Below are positions 52,395-63,558 of a stretch of 64,000 bases of DNA, in pieces; positions within the stretch are counted from its first letter, which is position 1, and the number at the start of each line of letters is the position of its first letter. The DNA comes from Akkermansia muciniphila (GTDB lineage: Bacteria; Verrucomicrobiota; Verrucomicrobiia; Verrucomicrobiales; Akkermansiaceae): the NCBI GenBank assembly GCA_945860285.1, contig CAMAQB010000006.1, forward strand, positions 1-64,000, read 5' to 3'. Made by a program: the position numbers and the translations under genes. The notes beneath the pieces were generated by a model. That model searched no databases and had not been told where the DNA came from. It saw only the letters and a list, made by a program, of their open reading frames with translations.

Positions 52395-53129
52395 ATGAAA
52401 CACATCTGGACGATCTTCAAACGCGAACTGAATTCGTATTTCACCCAGCCGACAGCCTATGCGATCATCTTGATCTTCCTGGTCCTGTCGTTGTTGTTCA
52501 ACTTCACCTTCGGTCGGTTCATTCTGGCCGGCGATGCCAACCTGGAATGGTCCTTCTTGTTCTGGCATCCGTGGCTCTACATGCTGCTCGCACCAGCGGT
52601 CGGCATGAAACTATGGGCGGATGAGAAACGCACGGGCACCATCGAACTTCTCGGCACCTTTCCGATTCCGCCGTGGGCGATAATTCTCGGCAAGTATCTC
52701 GCCGCCGCCACTGTATGGCTGATCGCGCTCTCTCTAACATTTCCTCTCATCATCACCGTGAATTACCTCGGCGAGCCCGACAACTGGCGCATTTTCTCCG
52801 GTTACCTCGGTTCGTATCTGACATGCTGCGTGTTCCTCGCCATCACCATGTTGGTCAGCGCCTGCACCCGCGACCAGGTGGTGTGCCTGATCGTCTCGGT
52901 CAGCATCTGTGTGATAATGGTGCTCTGCGGCTATGAAGACTTCATCCGCGAGCTATCAAAATTCCGCGTCGATTATCTCGTCGAGGCGATGGTCTCTCTC
53001 GGCGTGTGGGATCACTTCCGCTCCCTCACCCGTGGACTGTTCCGCTACCAAGACATGGTATGGTTTGCCTCGATCATTTTCGCCTGCCTGGTCGGCACCT
53101 CCGCCATCCTGTCGGCAAAACGTGCCTGA
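52395..53129 (+). CDS. ABC-2 type permease (GldF-like)
   Basis: ATG at 52395 gives 244 residues with six hydrophobic helices. It begins MKHIWTIFKRELNSYFTQPTAYAIILIFLVLSLLF and contains MKLWADEKRTGTIELLGTFPIPPWAIILGKYLA, the standard ABC-2/GldF signature after TM2. It is the membrane partner of the ATPase 31 bp upstream and is followed 30 bp later by the GldG-like gene. The exported substrate is unknown. Confidence 0.9.
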   Translation: MKHIWTIFKRELNSYFTQPTAYAIILIFLVLSLLFNFTFGRFILAGDANLEWSFLFWHPWLYMLLAPAVGMKLWADEKRTGTIELLGTFPIPPWAIILGKYLAAATVWLIALSLTFPLIITVNYLGEPDNWRIFSGYLGSYLTCCVFLAITMLVSACTRDQVVCLIVSVSICVIMVLCGYEDFIRELSKFRVDYLVEAMVSLGVWDHFRSLTRGLFRYQDMVWFASIIFACLVGTSAILSAKRA

Positions 53130-53159
53130 TTCATTCCCAAAAAATCTAACATTTTTCTC

Positions 53160-55100
53160 ATGCATACTCCGAAAGTAACCCACCCCGTCGTTCGCGCCGC
53201 CTTTGGCATTGCGGCGCTCGTGCTCATCGCGTTCCTCGCCAACTGGCTGATTTCCCTGACCTCCTTTGGCACCAAGGGCGCGGATTTCACCGAGGACAAG
53301 GTGCACACGCTGTCCAAGGGAACCAAGTCGATCCTCGGCAAGCTCGATGCCCCGATTACCGTTCGTTATTATGCCTCCCGCAAAACCGAGGCACTGCCGC
53401 GCGAGACCAAGTTGTTCATCCGCCGGATCGACGACATCTTGAAAGAGTATGTCAACCTGTCGAAAGGCAAACTCCGCGTTGAAAACCTCGATCCCCAGCC
53501 CGACACCGATGCCGAGGACTCCGCCGGACTTGACGGCATTCAAACGCAGAACATCAACCAATACGAAAACGTCTCGCTCGGCCTGACGATTTCCTGCCTG
53601 GATCAGAACACCAGCATCAACATCAATCCCTTCGACACCCAGGCGCTCGACGAACAGGAGACGATGTTTGAATACACCCTTTCCCGTGCGCTTGGCGAGG
53701 TCTCCGCAGTGAAAAAACCGGTGATTGGCGTGATGTCCGCGCTCGATCTGAAGGGCGGTCCCGCCGGTATGCCCGGCCAGCAACCGAAGCAGGGCTGGGT
53801 GATCTATCAGCAACTCGCGCAGACATTTGAAATCAAGGACGTCGAGATGAATGCACCGGCGATTCCCGATGATGTCAAGGTGCTGCTGCTGATCCACCCC
53901 GCAGGCATCTCTCCCGAAGGAGAATTTGCCATCGACCAGTTCATCCTCAAAGGCGGCACCCTGATCGCCTGTCTGGATGCGTATTCTTTCGATGCCGCAC
54001 AGTCGGGTGGCAATCCGATGATGGGCGGCGGCGGCGGCACGCCGGTTTCCTCGACCCTTCCAACCTTGCTGCCTGCGTGGAACATCAGTTTCGAAAGCAC
54101 CCAAACGCTGGCCGATGGAAAATACCGCACGATGTTGCAAGGGAACCGCCCCGGATTGGCAATTCTCAGCCTGCCGGCCGAATCGATGCCCGACAAATCG
54201 GATGTGATCACCAAGAGCCTCAACGACCTGTTTTTTGTCCTTCCCGGCGCGATCACCAATCAAGGCAACAACGGTCTGGCCTCTTCGGCGCTCGTCAAGT
54301 CCTCGACGCAAGCGGGTCTGGTCAATGCGATGGAAGCCTCACAGTTCGGTCCGAATCTGGTGATCGAAAACCGCAGGTCCTACGATCTTGTGCTGCGCCT
54401 GTCCGGCAAATTCAAAACCGCCTTCCCGAATGGCAAACCCGGCGAGAAGAAAGAAGAGGCTGACAAGGAAAAGGACGAAGCGAAAGACAAGGACGCGGAG
54501 AAAAAAGCCGGGGAGAGCAAACCGACCTATCTGAAAGAGGGCGCGCAGGATTCCAATGTTTTCATCATCGCCGACACCGATGCCTTCTCCAACCAAGGTG
54601 CTTACCGCATGCAGAACCTCGGCGGCATGCAGGCCGCGATGCCCTACAATGGCAATTCCGTCCTGCTTCTCAACATACTCGACCAGGCCGCGTCGTCGGC
54701 CGACCTCATCGGCGCGCGCAGCCGGGCCTCGATCCGCAGGCCCTTCACCACCATCCGCGACATGGAAACCGCGGCGGAGGACAAGTTCGAAGAGAAACAA
54801 AAGGAATTGCGGGCCAAACAGAAAGCCGCTCAGCAACGGGTGAACGAGATCGCCAACCAGAAGAGCAGCAGCAAGGATCTGTATCTATCGCCGGAAATCC
54901 AGGCCGAGGAGAAAAAATTCCGCAAGGATTTGACCGATGCCAACAAGGAAATCCGCGAGGTCAACAAGGACCTGAAGCGCGACAAGGACAAACTTTCCGC
55001 CAAGATCATCTTCCTGAACATGGCGGTGGTTCCCGGGCTGGTCCTGCTCGCGGGAATCGTTGTCGCACTCTCCCGCCACCGCAGCTCGCGTGCACGCTGA
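53160..55100 (+). CDS. GldG-like ABC auxiliary protein
   Basis: The 646-residue protein has one N-terminal membrane helix (AAFGIAALVLIAFLANWLISL) and one near the C-terminus (IIFLNMAVVPGLVLLAGIVVAL). Between them is the large GldG-type periplasmic region: DFTEDKVHTLSKGTKSILGKLDAPITVRYYAS, LRVENLDPQPDTDAEDSAGLDGI, VLLLIHPAGISPEGEFAIDQFILKGGTLIACLD and VFIIADTDAFSN. A Lys/Glu/Asp-rich linker lies at ~425-455, and a coiled-coil-like segment precedes the last helix. It works with the ATPase and permease just upstream. Confidence 0.86.
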   Translation: MHTPKVTHPVVRAAFGIAALVLIAFLANWLISLTSFGTKGADFTEDKVHTLSKGTKSILGKLDAPITVRYYASRKTEALPRETKLFIRRIDDILKEYVNLSKGKLRVENLDPQPDTDAEDSAGLDGIQTQNINQYENVSLGLTISCLDQNTSININPFDTQALDEQETMFEYTLSRALGEVSAVKKPVIGVMSALDLKGGPAGMPGQQPKQGWVIYQQLAQTFEIKDVEMNAPAIPDDVKVLLLIHPAGISPEGEFAIDQFILKGGTLIACLDAYSFDAAQSGGNPMMGGGGGTPVSSTLPTLLPAWNISFESTQTLADGKYRTMLQGNRPGLAILSLPAESMPDKSDVITKSLNDLFFVLPGAITNQGNNGLASSALVKSSTQAGLVNAMEASQFGPNLVIENRRSYDLVLRLSGKFKTAFPNGKPGEKKEEADKEKDEAKDKDAEKKAGESKPTYLKEGAQDSNVFIIADTDAFSNQGAYRMQNLGGMQAAMPYNGNSVLLLNILDQAASSADLIGARSRASIRRPFTTIRDMETAAEDKFEEKQKELRAKQKAAQQRVNEIANQKSSSKDLYLSPEIQAEEKKFRKDLTDANKEIREVNKDLKRDKDKLSAKIIFLNMAVVPGLVLLAGIVVALSRHRSSRAR

Positions 55101-55144
55101 GTTGCTCCTGAAATCCCTTTTTCAACTATCACTTAATCAACACC

Positions 55145-56392
55145 ATGTCGAAAAAATCAGTCATCACTCTGTGGATCATCGCCGTATTGCTGGGATCTGG
55201 CGTGGCCCTGCTCAAGTTCCGCAAGCATGATACCGGCGAGGCCAAAACCCAACGCAGTCGCGGACAAACATTGCTGGAATCATTCCCGGCTGCCGATGTC
55301 GCGAAGATCCAAATCAAGGGCTTTGAGGAATCGGTTACCCTCGAGAAAAAGGACAAAAACTGGGTCGTGGCCGAACGCGCCGACTACCCCGCCAATGTCG
55401 CCACGGTCAATGCCTTGTTGCGCACCGTCGAAGAGGTGAAGATCAACAATGCCATCGAAGCCGGCCCAAGTTACGGCAAGCGGTTCGGCATCGACCTGAC
55501 CGCCACCAGCAAAGCCGATCATGGCACGGAATTGACCTTCCTCAATGCCAAGAACGAAAACATCAAAACCCTATTCCTGGGCAAGCAATCCGAGGGCGGC
55601 GGTCGTTTCATTCAAAACAGCGCGGACACCTCGGGCATCTACGTGACCAGCGAAAGTTTCCCCACGGCAACCGCCGATCCCAAAGCCTGGCTCGATGATT
55701 CATTCCTCAAGGTCGAAAAAATCAAGTCGATTTCCGTTAGTGCTGCGGGCAAGCCGGAGCAGCTCGATTGGAAGCTGAGCCGCGTCACCGAAACCGCCGA
55801 GTTCACTCTCGAGGGGGCGCAGGACAGCGAAAAACTCGATGCCGCCGCGACCTCGCCGATAAAGTCACTGCTCTCGATGGCCCGCTTTCAAGATGTCGGT
55901 CCGACAGCGGAAGTCGCCACTGTGGAAAAAGCGGCGGACCGACGGGTTGCCACGATTGAAACCGTCGATGGCTTCACCTACGTCATCACCTTGGCGGTCA
56001 AGGCCAAAGCCGACAAACCCGATGCGCCCAAGCCGGAAGATGGCCCTCCGCCCCAGGAGGATGCCTACAACATGGCGGTCAAAGTAACCGCCACTCTCGC
56101 CAAAGAGCGCACCAAGGCCGCCGATGAGAAACCCGAGGATGCCAAGGCCAAGGACGAGGAGTTCCAGACGAAAATCAAAGCACTGGAGGAAAAACTCAAA
56201 ACCGAGCAGGCCTTCCAGAACAACGTATTTGAGGTGTCGAAATACACCATCGACTCGCTGCTCAAATCGCGTGCCGACTTGCTTAGCAAAGCCGCGGACA
56301 ATGCCGGACCACAGGCCCCCCCCCCAGGTTTGACACCGCCGCCCTCCGGCTCGTTGGAAGCCGTGACCCCGCCGATTTCGATCGAGCAGTAA
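55145..56392 (+). CDS. DUF4340 domain protein of the Gld-type operon
   Basis: The 415-residue protein has an N-terminal membrane anchor (SVITLWIIAVLLGSGVALLKF) and DUF4340 sequence (LLESFPAADVAKIQIKGFEESVTLEKKDKNWVVAERADYPANVATVNALLRTVEE and GTELTFLNAKNENIKTLFLGKQ). A Lys/Glu/Ala-rich coiled-coil-like region follows at ~300-350, and then a Pro-rich tail. DUF4340 genes regularly close GldA/F/G operons. A run of ten C (56316-56325) lies near the 3' end, so slippage would change only the last ~25 residues. Confidence 0.85.
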   Translation: MSKKSVITLWIIAVLLGSGVALLKFRKHDTGEAKTQRSRGQTLLESFPAADVAKIQIKGFEESVTLEKKDKNWVVAERADYPANVATVNALLRTVEEVKINNAIEAGPSYGKRFGIDLTATSKADHGTELTFLNAKNENIKTLFLGKQSEGGGRFIQNSADTSGIYVTSESFPTATADPKAWLDDSFLKVEKIKSISVSAAGKPEQLDWKLSRVTETAEFTLEGAQDSEKLDAAATSPIKSLLSMARFQDVGPTAEVATVEKAADRRVATIETVDGFTYVITLAVKAKADKPDAPKPEDGPPPQEDAYNMAVKVTATLAKERTKAADEKPEDAKAKDEEFQTKIKALEEKLKTEQAFQNNVFEVSKYTIDSLLKSRADLLSKAADNAGPQAPPPGLTPPPSGSLEAVTPPISIEQ

Positions 56393-56509
56393 GATCGCTG
56401 TATCACCTGACGCCTTCGCCCGTGAGGACCGGCAGGAAAAAGCCCGTGTGGTCTCAAATCGGGACCACCCATCACAAGCTGGTACAAAACCTGCTGGACA
56501 GGACTGGCA

Positions 56510-56533
56510 TGCGACGGCGAATGGTCCGTCGCA
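56510..56533 (+). promoter_or_regulatory. hairpin in the gltB leader
   Basis: TGCGACGG (56510-56517) and CCGTCGCA (56526-56533) form a perfect 8-bp stem with an 8-nt loop, 118 bp after DUF4340 and 155 bp before gltB. No T-tract follows. It may be a weak terminator of the export operon or a leader structure for gltB. It does not match a riboswitch I know. Confidence 0.4.
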
Positions 56534-56687
56534 CCACCAAAATTACATGCTGAAAACCTAACAACAAATCAACCGCGTTTTTGCACGGGAAATATTTCAA
56601 GTTTCCGAAAATTTTTCGAATACTGGCTTGATTATCCGGCGATTGGACGGTTTATTCACCCCCCCCTATTTTTCACTACCTGATTCA

Positions 56688-59600
56688 ATGAGCAACAACG
56701 GACTTCCCGAAAAACAAGGACTTTACGACCCACAGTATGAGCACGATGCATGTGGTGTCGGCTTTATTTGCCAAATGAAAGGGAAGCGCAATCACGAGAT
56801 CATCGGTCAGGCGCTGACTGTGCTGGTGAACATGGACCATCGCGGAGCCTGCGGATGCGAAACCAACACCGGCGACGGGGCGGGAATTTTGATCCAGATT
56901 CCCCACAAGTTTCTGAAAAAGGCCACGGCTTCACTCGGATTCACACTGCCGGAAGCGGGCCGTTACGGGCTCGGCATGGTCTACCTCTCCCCCGACCCTC
57001 AGGTTCGCGCTCAGAGCGAACAATTGTTCGAATCGATCGCTTCACAAGAAGGGCTGGTAGTTCTGGGATGGCGTGACGTGCCCACCAACAACTCGACCTT
57101 GGGCAACTCCGCTCTCGCGAGCGAGCCGTTCATGCGCCAGGTATTCATCGAACGCAGTCCGGATTGCACGAATGATCTGGCCTTTGAACGCAAGCTCTAT
57201 GTGCTGAGAAAAATCAGCTATTTCCAGCTCCGCGCCAATGGTTCCGACAATTTCTGGTACTGCTCCAGCCTCTCCTGCCGCACCGCGATTTACAAGGGCA
57301 TGCTGATGCCGGAACAAGTCGGCCAGTATTTCCTCGATCTCGGCGATCCCGACATGGAAACCGCGCTGGCTCTGGTGCACTCGCGTTTCTCGACCAACAC
57401 CTTCCCAAGCTGGGAGCGCGCCCACCCGTTCCGCTACATCGCCCACAATGGCGAAATCAACACGCTGCGCGGCAATGTCAACTGGATGAACGCCCGGCAA
57501 CCGTTGTTGAACAGCCCTCTTTTTGGCGACGACATCAAAAAAATCCAGCCGATCATCAATGATCATGGGTCGGACTCCGCAAAATTCGACAACGTGTTCG
57601 AACTCCTCGTCATGGGCGGTCGTTCGCTGCCACACGCGATGATGATGATGATTCCGGAGCCCTGGTCCGGTCACGAGTCGATGAGCGACGAGAAAAAAGC
57701 GTTCTACCAATTTCACTCCTGCATGATGGAACCATGGGACGGCCCCGCTTCGGTGGCTTTTACCGATGGCACAATGATTGGCGCCACGCTGGACCGCAAC
57801 GGCCTTCGCCCCTCGCGTTACTATGTCACCAAGGACGACCTCGTGATCATGGCGTCCGAAGCCGGAGTGCTGCCGATTCCGCCCGAAAACATCGCCCACA
57901 AAGGCCGCTTGCAACCCGGCCGGATGTTCCTGGTCGACATGCAGGAGGGCCGCATCGTCGCAGACGACGAAATCAAACAGCGCATCGCCTCCGAACAACC
58001 CTACCGCGCGTGGCTCAACGAAAATTTGATCAAACTCGCTGATGTGAACGATGCCCCTCACGTCGCCGAGCCCGACCATGCAACCATCACCCAACGCCAA
58101 CACGCGTTTGGTTATACCTTCGAAGACCAGCGGAAAATCCTGCTGCCGATGGCCAAAGAAGGCGTCGAGGCCACTGGCGCGATGGGGACCGACATTCCCC
58201 TCGCGGTGCTGTCGAACAAATCGAAGCTTTTATACGACTATTTCAAGCAACTGTTCGCCCAGGTAACCAATCCGCCGATCGATTGCATTCGCGAGGAAAT
58301 CGTGACTTCTTCGGTGACGACCATCGGTCCGGAACGCAACCTGCTCGACCCAAAACCGGAGAGCGCGCACCTGATTGAACTGCAGACGCCGGTGATTTCC
58401 AACGAAGAACTCGCCAAGCTGAAACACGTGGCCGAAGGTGAGTTCCGCTCGGTCACGCTGCCGATCCTTTTCGACCCGAAACAGGGTGTCAAGGGCTTGG
58501 AAAGCGCGTTCGAGGAACTTTGCCGCCAGGCGACCCTGCAAATCGATGCGGGCATGAACATCATCATTCTCAGCGACCGCGGCGTGGACAAAAACAATGC
58601 CGCGATGCCGGCGCTGCTTGCGGTTTCGGGATTGCACCATTACTTGATCCGCGAGGGCAAACGTACGCTTGTCGGTCTGGTGCTGGAATCCGGCGAACCC
58701 CGCGAAGTCCACCACTTCTGCACTCTGGTGGGTTATGGCTGCGCCGCAATCAATCCCTATCTGGCTTTTGAAACGCTCGACGACATGATCCGCCAGAATT
58801 TGCTGGTCGGAGTGGATCATTACACCGCCTGCAAGAATTTCATCAAATCCGCCACCAAGGGCATTGTGAAGGTGGCATCGAAAATCGGCATCTCGACCAT
58901 CCAAAGTTACCTCGGCGCGCAGATTTTCGAATGCGTGGGCCTGCAAAAATCGCTGGTGGACAAATTTTTCACCGGAACCGCAAGCCGCATCGAGGGATCG
59001 GACCTGGAGGCCATTGCGATTGAGGCCATCGACCGCCATCAGCGAGCTTACTCGGACCGCAGTGGTCGCACCGAGGCTCTGGAAGTGGGCGGCGAGTATC
59101 AATGGCGCGCCGAGGGCGAGGCCCACTTGTTCAGTCCACAAGTCATTCACTCGCTGCAAAGCGCGGTGCGCACCGGCAATTACAAGACTTTCAAAACCTA
59201 CAGCGGTTTGGTGAACGAGCAGACGAAGCAGCATTTCACCCTGCGCGGCTTGCTGGATTTCAAACCCAGCACGGCCATCCCGATCGAGGAGGTGGAGTCG
59301 GTGGACGACATCCTCAAACGCTTCAAGTCGGGAGCGATGAGTTACGGATCGATTTCCGGCGAAGCCCACGAGGCACTGGCGATCGCAATGAACCGGATCG
59401 GCGGCAAATCCAACACCGGCGAAGGCGGGGAGGACCCCGACCGCTATACTTGGACCAATGAGCGCGGCGATTCGAAGAACAGCGCGATCAAACAAGTCGC
59501 GTCGGGTCGTTTCGGAGTCACCAGCCTTTATCTCACCCAGGCGCGCGAGTTGCAGATCAAGCTGGCCCAAGGCGCGAAACCCGGCGAGGGCGGACAGCTC

Positions 59601-61277
59601 CCCGGCGGAAAAGTGTATCCGTGGATCGCCAAAACCCGCCACTCGACTCCGGGTGTCGGCCTGATTTCCCCTCCCCCGCACCACGACATTTATTCGATCG
59701 AGGACCTCGCCGAATTGATCCACGATTTGAAAAACGCCAACCGCGCCGCGCGAATCAGCGTCAAGCTGGTCAGCGAGGTCGGTGTCGGCACCATCGCGGC
59801 GGGCGTCGCCAAGGCCCATGCGGATGTCGTGCTGATCTCGGGATTCGACGGCGGCACCGGAGCTTCGCCGCAGACCTCGATCAAACACGCAGGCCTGCCG
59901 TGGGAACTCGGGCTCGCCGAAACCCATCAGACTTTGGTGCTTAATAATCTCCGCTCGCGCATCGCGGTGGAGACCGACGGACAACTGAAAACCGGTCGCG
60001 ACGTGGTGATTGCCGCGTTGCTCGGTGCCGAGGAGTTTGGCTTTGCCACCGCACCGCTGGTTTCGCTCGGCTGCATCATGATGCGCGTTTGTCACCTCAA
60101 TACCTGCCCGGTCGGCGTGGCAACCCAGGACCCGGAACTGCGGAAAAAATTCACTGGCGACCCGGAACACGCGGTCAATTTCATGCGTTTCATCGCCACC
60201 GAAGTTCGCGAAATCATGGCTGAACTCGGATTCCGCAAGATCACCGACATGGTCGGTCGCACCGATGCGCTGGAGCCGAAACATGCCGTCGAACACTGGA
60301 AGGCGAAGGGAATCGATCTTTCCAGCATCCTCTACTCACCGCCGATGGGACCGGAAGTCGGACGTTTCTGCACCGATGCCCAGGATCACGGTTTGGAGAA
60401 AAGCATGGACATCACAACGCTGCTGGAGCTTTGCAAACCGGCGATCGAGCGCGGCGAAAAAGTCGAGGCAAAACTGCCGATCATGAACACCAACCGAGTT
60501 GTCGGTACAATCCTTGGCAATGAAATCACCAAGCGCCACTGGAACGGACTGCCGGACGACACGGTCTATCTGCAATTCCGCGGCTCGGCGGGTCAGAGCA
60601 TAGGCGCTTTCATGCCGAAGGGTGTCACCATCGAGGTCGAGGGCGATGCCAACGACTATGTGGGCAAGGGCCTCAGCGGTGGACGTTTGATCATTTACCC
60701 CGATGCGAAGGCGACATTCGCGGCGGAGGAAAACATCATCATCGGCAATGTCGCGCTCTACGGCGCCACCAGCGGCGAACTCTTCGTGCGCGGTGTCGCC
60801 GGCGAACGTTTTGCCGTGCGCAATTCCGGTGTCAATACCGTCGTCGAGGGCATCGGAGATCACGGCTGCGAATACATGACCGGTGGAAAAGTGGTCGTGC
60901 TCGGCACCACAGGTCGGAATTTCGCCGCAGGCATGAGCGGGGGGGTCGCCTACATCCTTGATGAACAGGGCGATTTCGCCAAGCACTGCAATACGCAGAT
61001 GGTCGCACTGGAATCGATCGACGACGAACAGGAAGCCGAATCCCTGCGCGCCTTGATTCAGAAACACGCCGATGCGACGTTGAGCCAGAAAGCCAACAAG
61101 GTGCTGGCGGGCTGGAAGGAATCCCTGCCGAAATTCGTGAAAGTCATGCCGCGCGATTACAAACGCGTGCTGCAGGCGATTGCCAAAGCCGAAGCCGACG
61201 GGTTGAGCGGCGACGAAGCGCTGGCTGCGGCCTTTGAGGCGAATGCCAGGGATGCCGCACGTGTCGGCGGCGGCTGA
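56688..61277 (+). CDS. gltB: glutamate synthase large subunit (NADPH-GOGAT alpha)
   Basis: GltB makes glutamate from glutamine and 2-oxoglutarate with electrons from GltD. ATG at 56688 gives 1529 residues. A short propeptide ends at EHDACGVGF, where the Cys becomes the N-terminal nucleophile of the glutaminase domain; [18 protein letters not shown] follows. The central domain and FMN-binding synthase domain contain [42 protein letters not shown] and [25 protein letters not shown] with iron-sulfur cysteines. The C-terminal beta-helix ([24 protein letters not shown]) completes it. GltD follows 46 bp later. Confidence 0.96.
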   Translation: MSNNGLPEKQGLYDPQYEHDACGVGFICQMKGKRNHEIIGQALTVLVNMDHRGACGCETNTGDGAGILIQIPHKFLKKATASLGFTLPEAGRYGLGMVYLSPDPQVRAQSEQLFESIASQEGLVVLGWRDVPTNNSTLGNSALASEPFMRQVFIERSPDCTNDLAFERKLYVLRKISYFQLRANGSDNFWYCSSLSCRTAIYKGMLMPEQVGQYFLDLGDPDMETALALVHSRFSTNTFPSWERAHPFRYIAHNGEINTLRGNVNWMNARQPLLNSPLFGDDIKKIQPIINDHGSDSAKFDNVFELLVMGGRSLPHAMMMMIPEPWSGHESMSDEKKAFYQFHSCMMEPWDGPASVAFTDGTMIGATLDRNGLRPSRYYVTKDDLVIMASEAGVLPIPPENIAHKGRLQPGRMFLVDMQEGRIVADDEIKQRIASEQPYRAWLNENLIKLADVNDAPHVAEPDHATITQRQHAFGYTFEDQRKILLPMAKEGVEATGAMGTDIPLAVLSNKSKLLYDYFKQLFAQVTNPPIDCIREEIVTSSVTTIGPERNLLDPKPESAHLIELQTPVISNEELAKLKHVAEGEFRSVTLPILFDPKQGVKGLESAFEELCRQATLQIDAGMNIIILSDRGVDKNNAAMPALLAVSGLHHYLIREGKRTLVGLVLESGEPREVHHFCTLVGYGCAAINPYLAFETLDDMIRQNLLVGVDHYTACKNFIKSATKGIVKVASKIGISTIQSYLGAQIFECVGLQKSLVDKFFTGTASRIEGSDLEAIAIEAIDRHQRAYSDRSGRTEALEVGGEYQWRAEGEAHLFSPQVIHSLQSAVRTGNYKTFKTYSGLVNEQTKQHFTLRGLLDFKPSTAIPIEEVESVDDILKRFKSGAMSYGSISGEAHEALAIAMNRIGGKSNTGEGGEDPDRYTWTNERGDSKNSAIKQVASGRFGVTSLYLTQARELQIKLAQGAKPGEGGQLPGGKVYPWIAKTRHSTPGVGLISPPPHHDIYSIEDLAELIHDLKNANRAARISVKLVSEVGVGTIAAGVAKAHADVVLISGFDGGTGASPQTSIKHAGLPWELGLAETHQTLVLNNLRSRIAVETDGQLKTGRDVVIAALLGAEEFGFATAPLVSLGCIMMRVCHLNTCPVGVATQDPELRKKFTGDPEHAVNFMRFIATEVREIMAELGFRKITDMVGRTDALEPKHAVEHWKAKGIDLSSILYSPPMGPEVGRFCTDAQDHGLEKSMDITTLLELCKPAIERGEKVEAKLPIMNTNRVVGTILGNEITKRHWNGLPDDTVYLQFRGSAGQSIGAFMPKGVTIEVEGDANDYVGKGLSGGRLIIYPDAKATFAAEENIIIGNVALYGATSGELFVRGVAGERFAVRNSGVNTVVEGIGDHGCEYMTGGKVVVLGTTGRNFAAGMSGGVAYILDEQGDFAKHCNTQMVALESIDDEQEAESLRALIQKHADATLSQKANKVLAGWKESLPKFVKVMPRDYKRVLQAIAKAEADGLSGDEALAAAFEANARDAARVGGG

Positions 61278-61323
61278 TGGCCGCGAGTCACACGAATGAT
61301 CTTCATTTCAAACTACACGCAAC

Positions 61324-62808
61324 ATGGGAAAACCTACCGGATTCATGGAATTTACCCGCGAGCTGCCCGCGGACCGCTCGCCTTTGGAACGCCTGGCTGA
61401 TTGGAGGGAAATCCACCTTCACATGCCGGAGGACAAGCTGCGCACTCAAGGATCGCGCTGCATGGACTGCGGCGTGCCGTTCTGCCATACGGGAAAACTG
61501 ATCAGCGGCATGGCCAGCGGTTGCCCGATCAACAACCTGATCCCGGAATTCAATGACCTCGTCTACCGCGGACTGTGGCGCGATGCCCTCGACCGCCTCC
61601 ACAAAACGAACAATTTCCCCGAGTTCACCGGTCGAGTCTGCCCCGCGCCCTGCGAGGGTTCCTGCGTGCTCGGCATCAACAACCCGCCGGTCACGATCAA
61701 GAACATCGAGGTTTCGATCATCGACAAGGGCTGGGACGAAGGCTGGGTTGTCGCCAACCCGCCGGACAAGCGCACCGGTAAAAAAGTCGCGGTGATCGGC
61801 TCCGGCCCCGCAGGATTAAGCGCGGCTGCCCAGCTCAATAGCGCCGGTCACACGGTGACGGTTTTCGAACGCGCCGACCGCCCGGGCGGACTGCTGATGT
61901 ATGGCATTCCCAACATGAAACTCGATAAAAACGAGGTCGTGCTGCGCCGAATCAGCCTGCTCGAAGACGAAGGCGTGAAATTTGTTTGCAATACCAACAT
62001 CGGCAGCGACTACGCCACGGCGGATCTGCTGAAAAATTTCGACGCGGTGGTTGTCTGCACCGGTGCCACCAAACCGCGCGATCTGTCGATCCCGGGCCGT
62101 GAATTGCACGGCATACATTTCGCCATGGAATTCCTCACCGCCAATACCCAGGCGGTGCTCGACGGCGAAGCGAGCGAAAATTTCATCGATGCCAAGGGGA
62201 AAAATGTCGTCATCATCGGCGGCGGCGACACCGGCACCGACTGCGTGGGCACCTCCCTGCGCCATGGCTGCACGACCGTCTGTCAACTCGAATTCCTGCC
62301 CAAACCGGCGTTGAGCCGTCAGTCCGACAATCCCTGGCCCGAATGGCCGAAGACCTACAAGGTCGATTACGGCCAGGAAGAAGCTGCGGCGAAATTCGGT
62401 CACGACCCGCGGATTTACACCACCACCGCCACCCACTTTGAAGGCGATCAAAACGGCGCGGTCAAAGCCGTGCATACCGTGCAGGTGGAGTGGAACAAAA
62501 ACGAAAACGGTCAGTTCGTGCCGAAAAACATCGAAGGCAGTGAGAAAATCATGCCCGCGGAACTGGTGCTGCTGGCGATGGGATTCCTCGGGCCCGAACA
62601 ACCCTTGCTCGACTCCCTGGGCATTGCCCGCGACGCCCGCAGCAACATTGCCGCCGAGCACGAGAAATACACCACCAACATCCCCGGTGTCTTTGCCGCC
62701 GGCGATTGCCGTCGTGGCCAAAGCCTCGTTGTGTGGGCCTTCAACGAAGGCCGCGGCGCCGCCCGTGAATGCGACCGTTATCTCATGGGCAACACCGACC
62801 TGCCCTGA
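61324..62808 (+). CDS. gltD: glutamate synthase small subunit (beta)
   Basis: GltD oxidises NAD(P)H and passes electrons through FAD and Fe-S clusters to GltB. The 494-residue protein shows the N-terminal cysteine clusters ([25 protein letters not shown]), FAD motif [25 protein letters not shown](P) motif [15 protein letters not shown] and the closing [26 protein letters not shown]. Length and order are standard. It is in an operon with gltB; the HU gene that follows is separated by about 150 bp. Confidence 0.96.
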   Translation: MGKPTGFMEFTRELPADRSPLERLADWREIHLHMPEDKLRTQGSRCMDCGVPFCHTGKLISGMASGCPINNLIPEFNDLVYRGLWRDALDRLHKTNNFPEFTGRVCPAPCEGSCVLGINNPPVTIKNIEVSIIDKGWDEGWVVANPPDKRTGKKVAVIGSGPAGLSAAAQLNSAGHTVTVFERADRPGGLLMYGIPNMKLDKNEVVLRRISLLEDEGVKFVCNTNIGSDYATADLLKNFDAVVVCTGATKPRDLSIPGRELHGIHFAMEFLTANTQAVLDGEASENFIDAKGKNVVIIGGGDTGTDCVGTSLRHGCTTVCQLEFLPKPALSRQSDNPWPEWPKTYKVDYGQEEAAAKFGHDPRIYTTTATHFEGDQNGAVKAVHTVQVEWNKNENGQFVPKNIEGSEKIMPAELVLLAMGFLGPEQPLLDSLGIARDARSNIAAEHEKYTTNIPGVFAAGDCRRGQSLVVWAFNEGRGAARECDRYLMGNTDLP

Positions 62809-62956
62809 CCCGCCCGGGTGGTAAAGATTGTCAAAAAACTCCTTGGCAAGCCCGGGAGATTGGCTACTCTGCGCCAATGTAGCTGACGGAAGTTTTCCGA
62901 CTTTCCAGTCCGCTGACAAAACCGCAACCAACACCGAGCAACCAACAACAGAAATC

Positions 62957-63229
62957 ATGAACAAATCCGACCTGATCAAAGTCATCGCCGAAGTGCCGGG
63001 CCTGAGCAAACAGCAAGCCGAACTCGCCTTGAAAGCCTTTTGCGATGCGATCACCAGCGCATTGAAGAGCGGCGACAAAGTGACGCTGCCCGAACTGGGC
63101 ACTTTTTCCGTCAGCGAGAGGGCCGAACGGCCCGGACGCAATCCGCGCACGGGAGTTGAAATGACCATCAAAGCCCGCCGCGTCCCCAAGTTCAAACCGG
63201 GCAAGGCATTGTCCGATACCGTCAATTGA
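62957..63229 (+). CDS. HU-family DNA-binding protein
   Basis: ATG at 62957 gives 90 residues, the usual HU size; the track's upstream 43 residues are leader. It begins MNKSDLIKVIAEVPGLSKQQAELALKAFCDAITSAL and has the beta-arm signature GTFSVSERAERPGRNPRTGVEMTIKARRVPKFKPGKAL. HU dimers bend and compact DNA in the nucleoid. A small hairpin (CCTGCG-ACCAT-CGCAGG, 63237-63253) follows the stop without a T-tract. Confidence 0.93.
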   Translation: MNKSDLIKVIAEVPGLSKQQAELALKAFCDAITSALKSGDKVTLPELGTFSVSERAERPGRNPRTGVEMTIKARRVPKFKPGKALSDTVN

Positions 63230-63344
63230 CCCGCCACCTGCGACCATCGCAGGAATCGACTAGCGACTAAACCAAGCCGGGGACGCTGTTTTCCCAAACG
63301 CGTCAGGAGCGGGGAACCTGTAGAGTTGCGCTGCGAAATGCCTT

Positions 63345-63541
63345 TTAGTTCCGCAGGAACGGCATATCTGTAGCAAACGATTTCACATGATTTCCAGCTC
63401 CGTAGGTGCGGCATTGGAGAAACTTGCCGCATCCACGGCATAGGGGCGGTTCCCCTCCCCAGGAAGGCGAAAGGCACTGCAAGTTTTTGCACCGGATTTG
63501 TCAACCGACGGAAGGCACTGCAAATATTTTCATCGGCATTT
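63345..63541. repeat. short dispersed repeat units between HU and hsdM
   Basis: Two related units, AGTTCCGCAGGAACGGCAT (about 63347) and AGCTCCGTAGGTGCGGCAT (about 63395), each hold a small CCG-AGGA-CGG-like palindrome. They are followed by two copies of AAGGCACTGCAAG/A-TTTT-CA-CGG-ATTT (63471-63500 and 63512-63541). They resemble interspersed palindromic repeats of this lineage and fill most of the 330-bp gene-free stretch. No RNA gene was recognised. Confidence 0.6.
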
Positions 63542-63558
63542 TCCGGCCACTGCCAGAA

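Noticed and set aside
56393-56687. possible riboswitch in the gltB leader
   Set aside because: Apart from one 8-bp hairpin, no conserved aptamer core known to me, including the glutamine aptamer, could be seen.
58230-60296. 688-residue antisense ORF inside gltB
   Set aside because: The + strand encodes conserved glutamate synthase sequence throughout; the antisense frame shows no motif.
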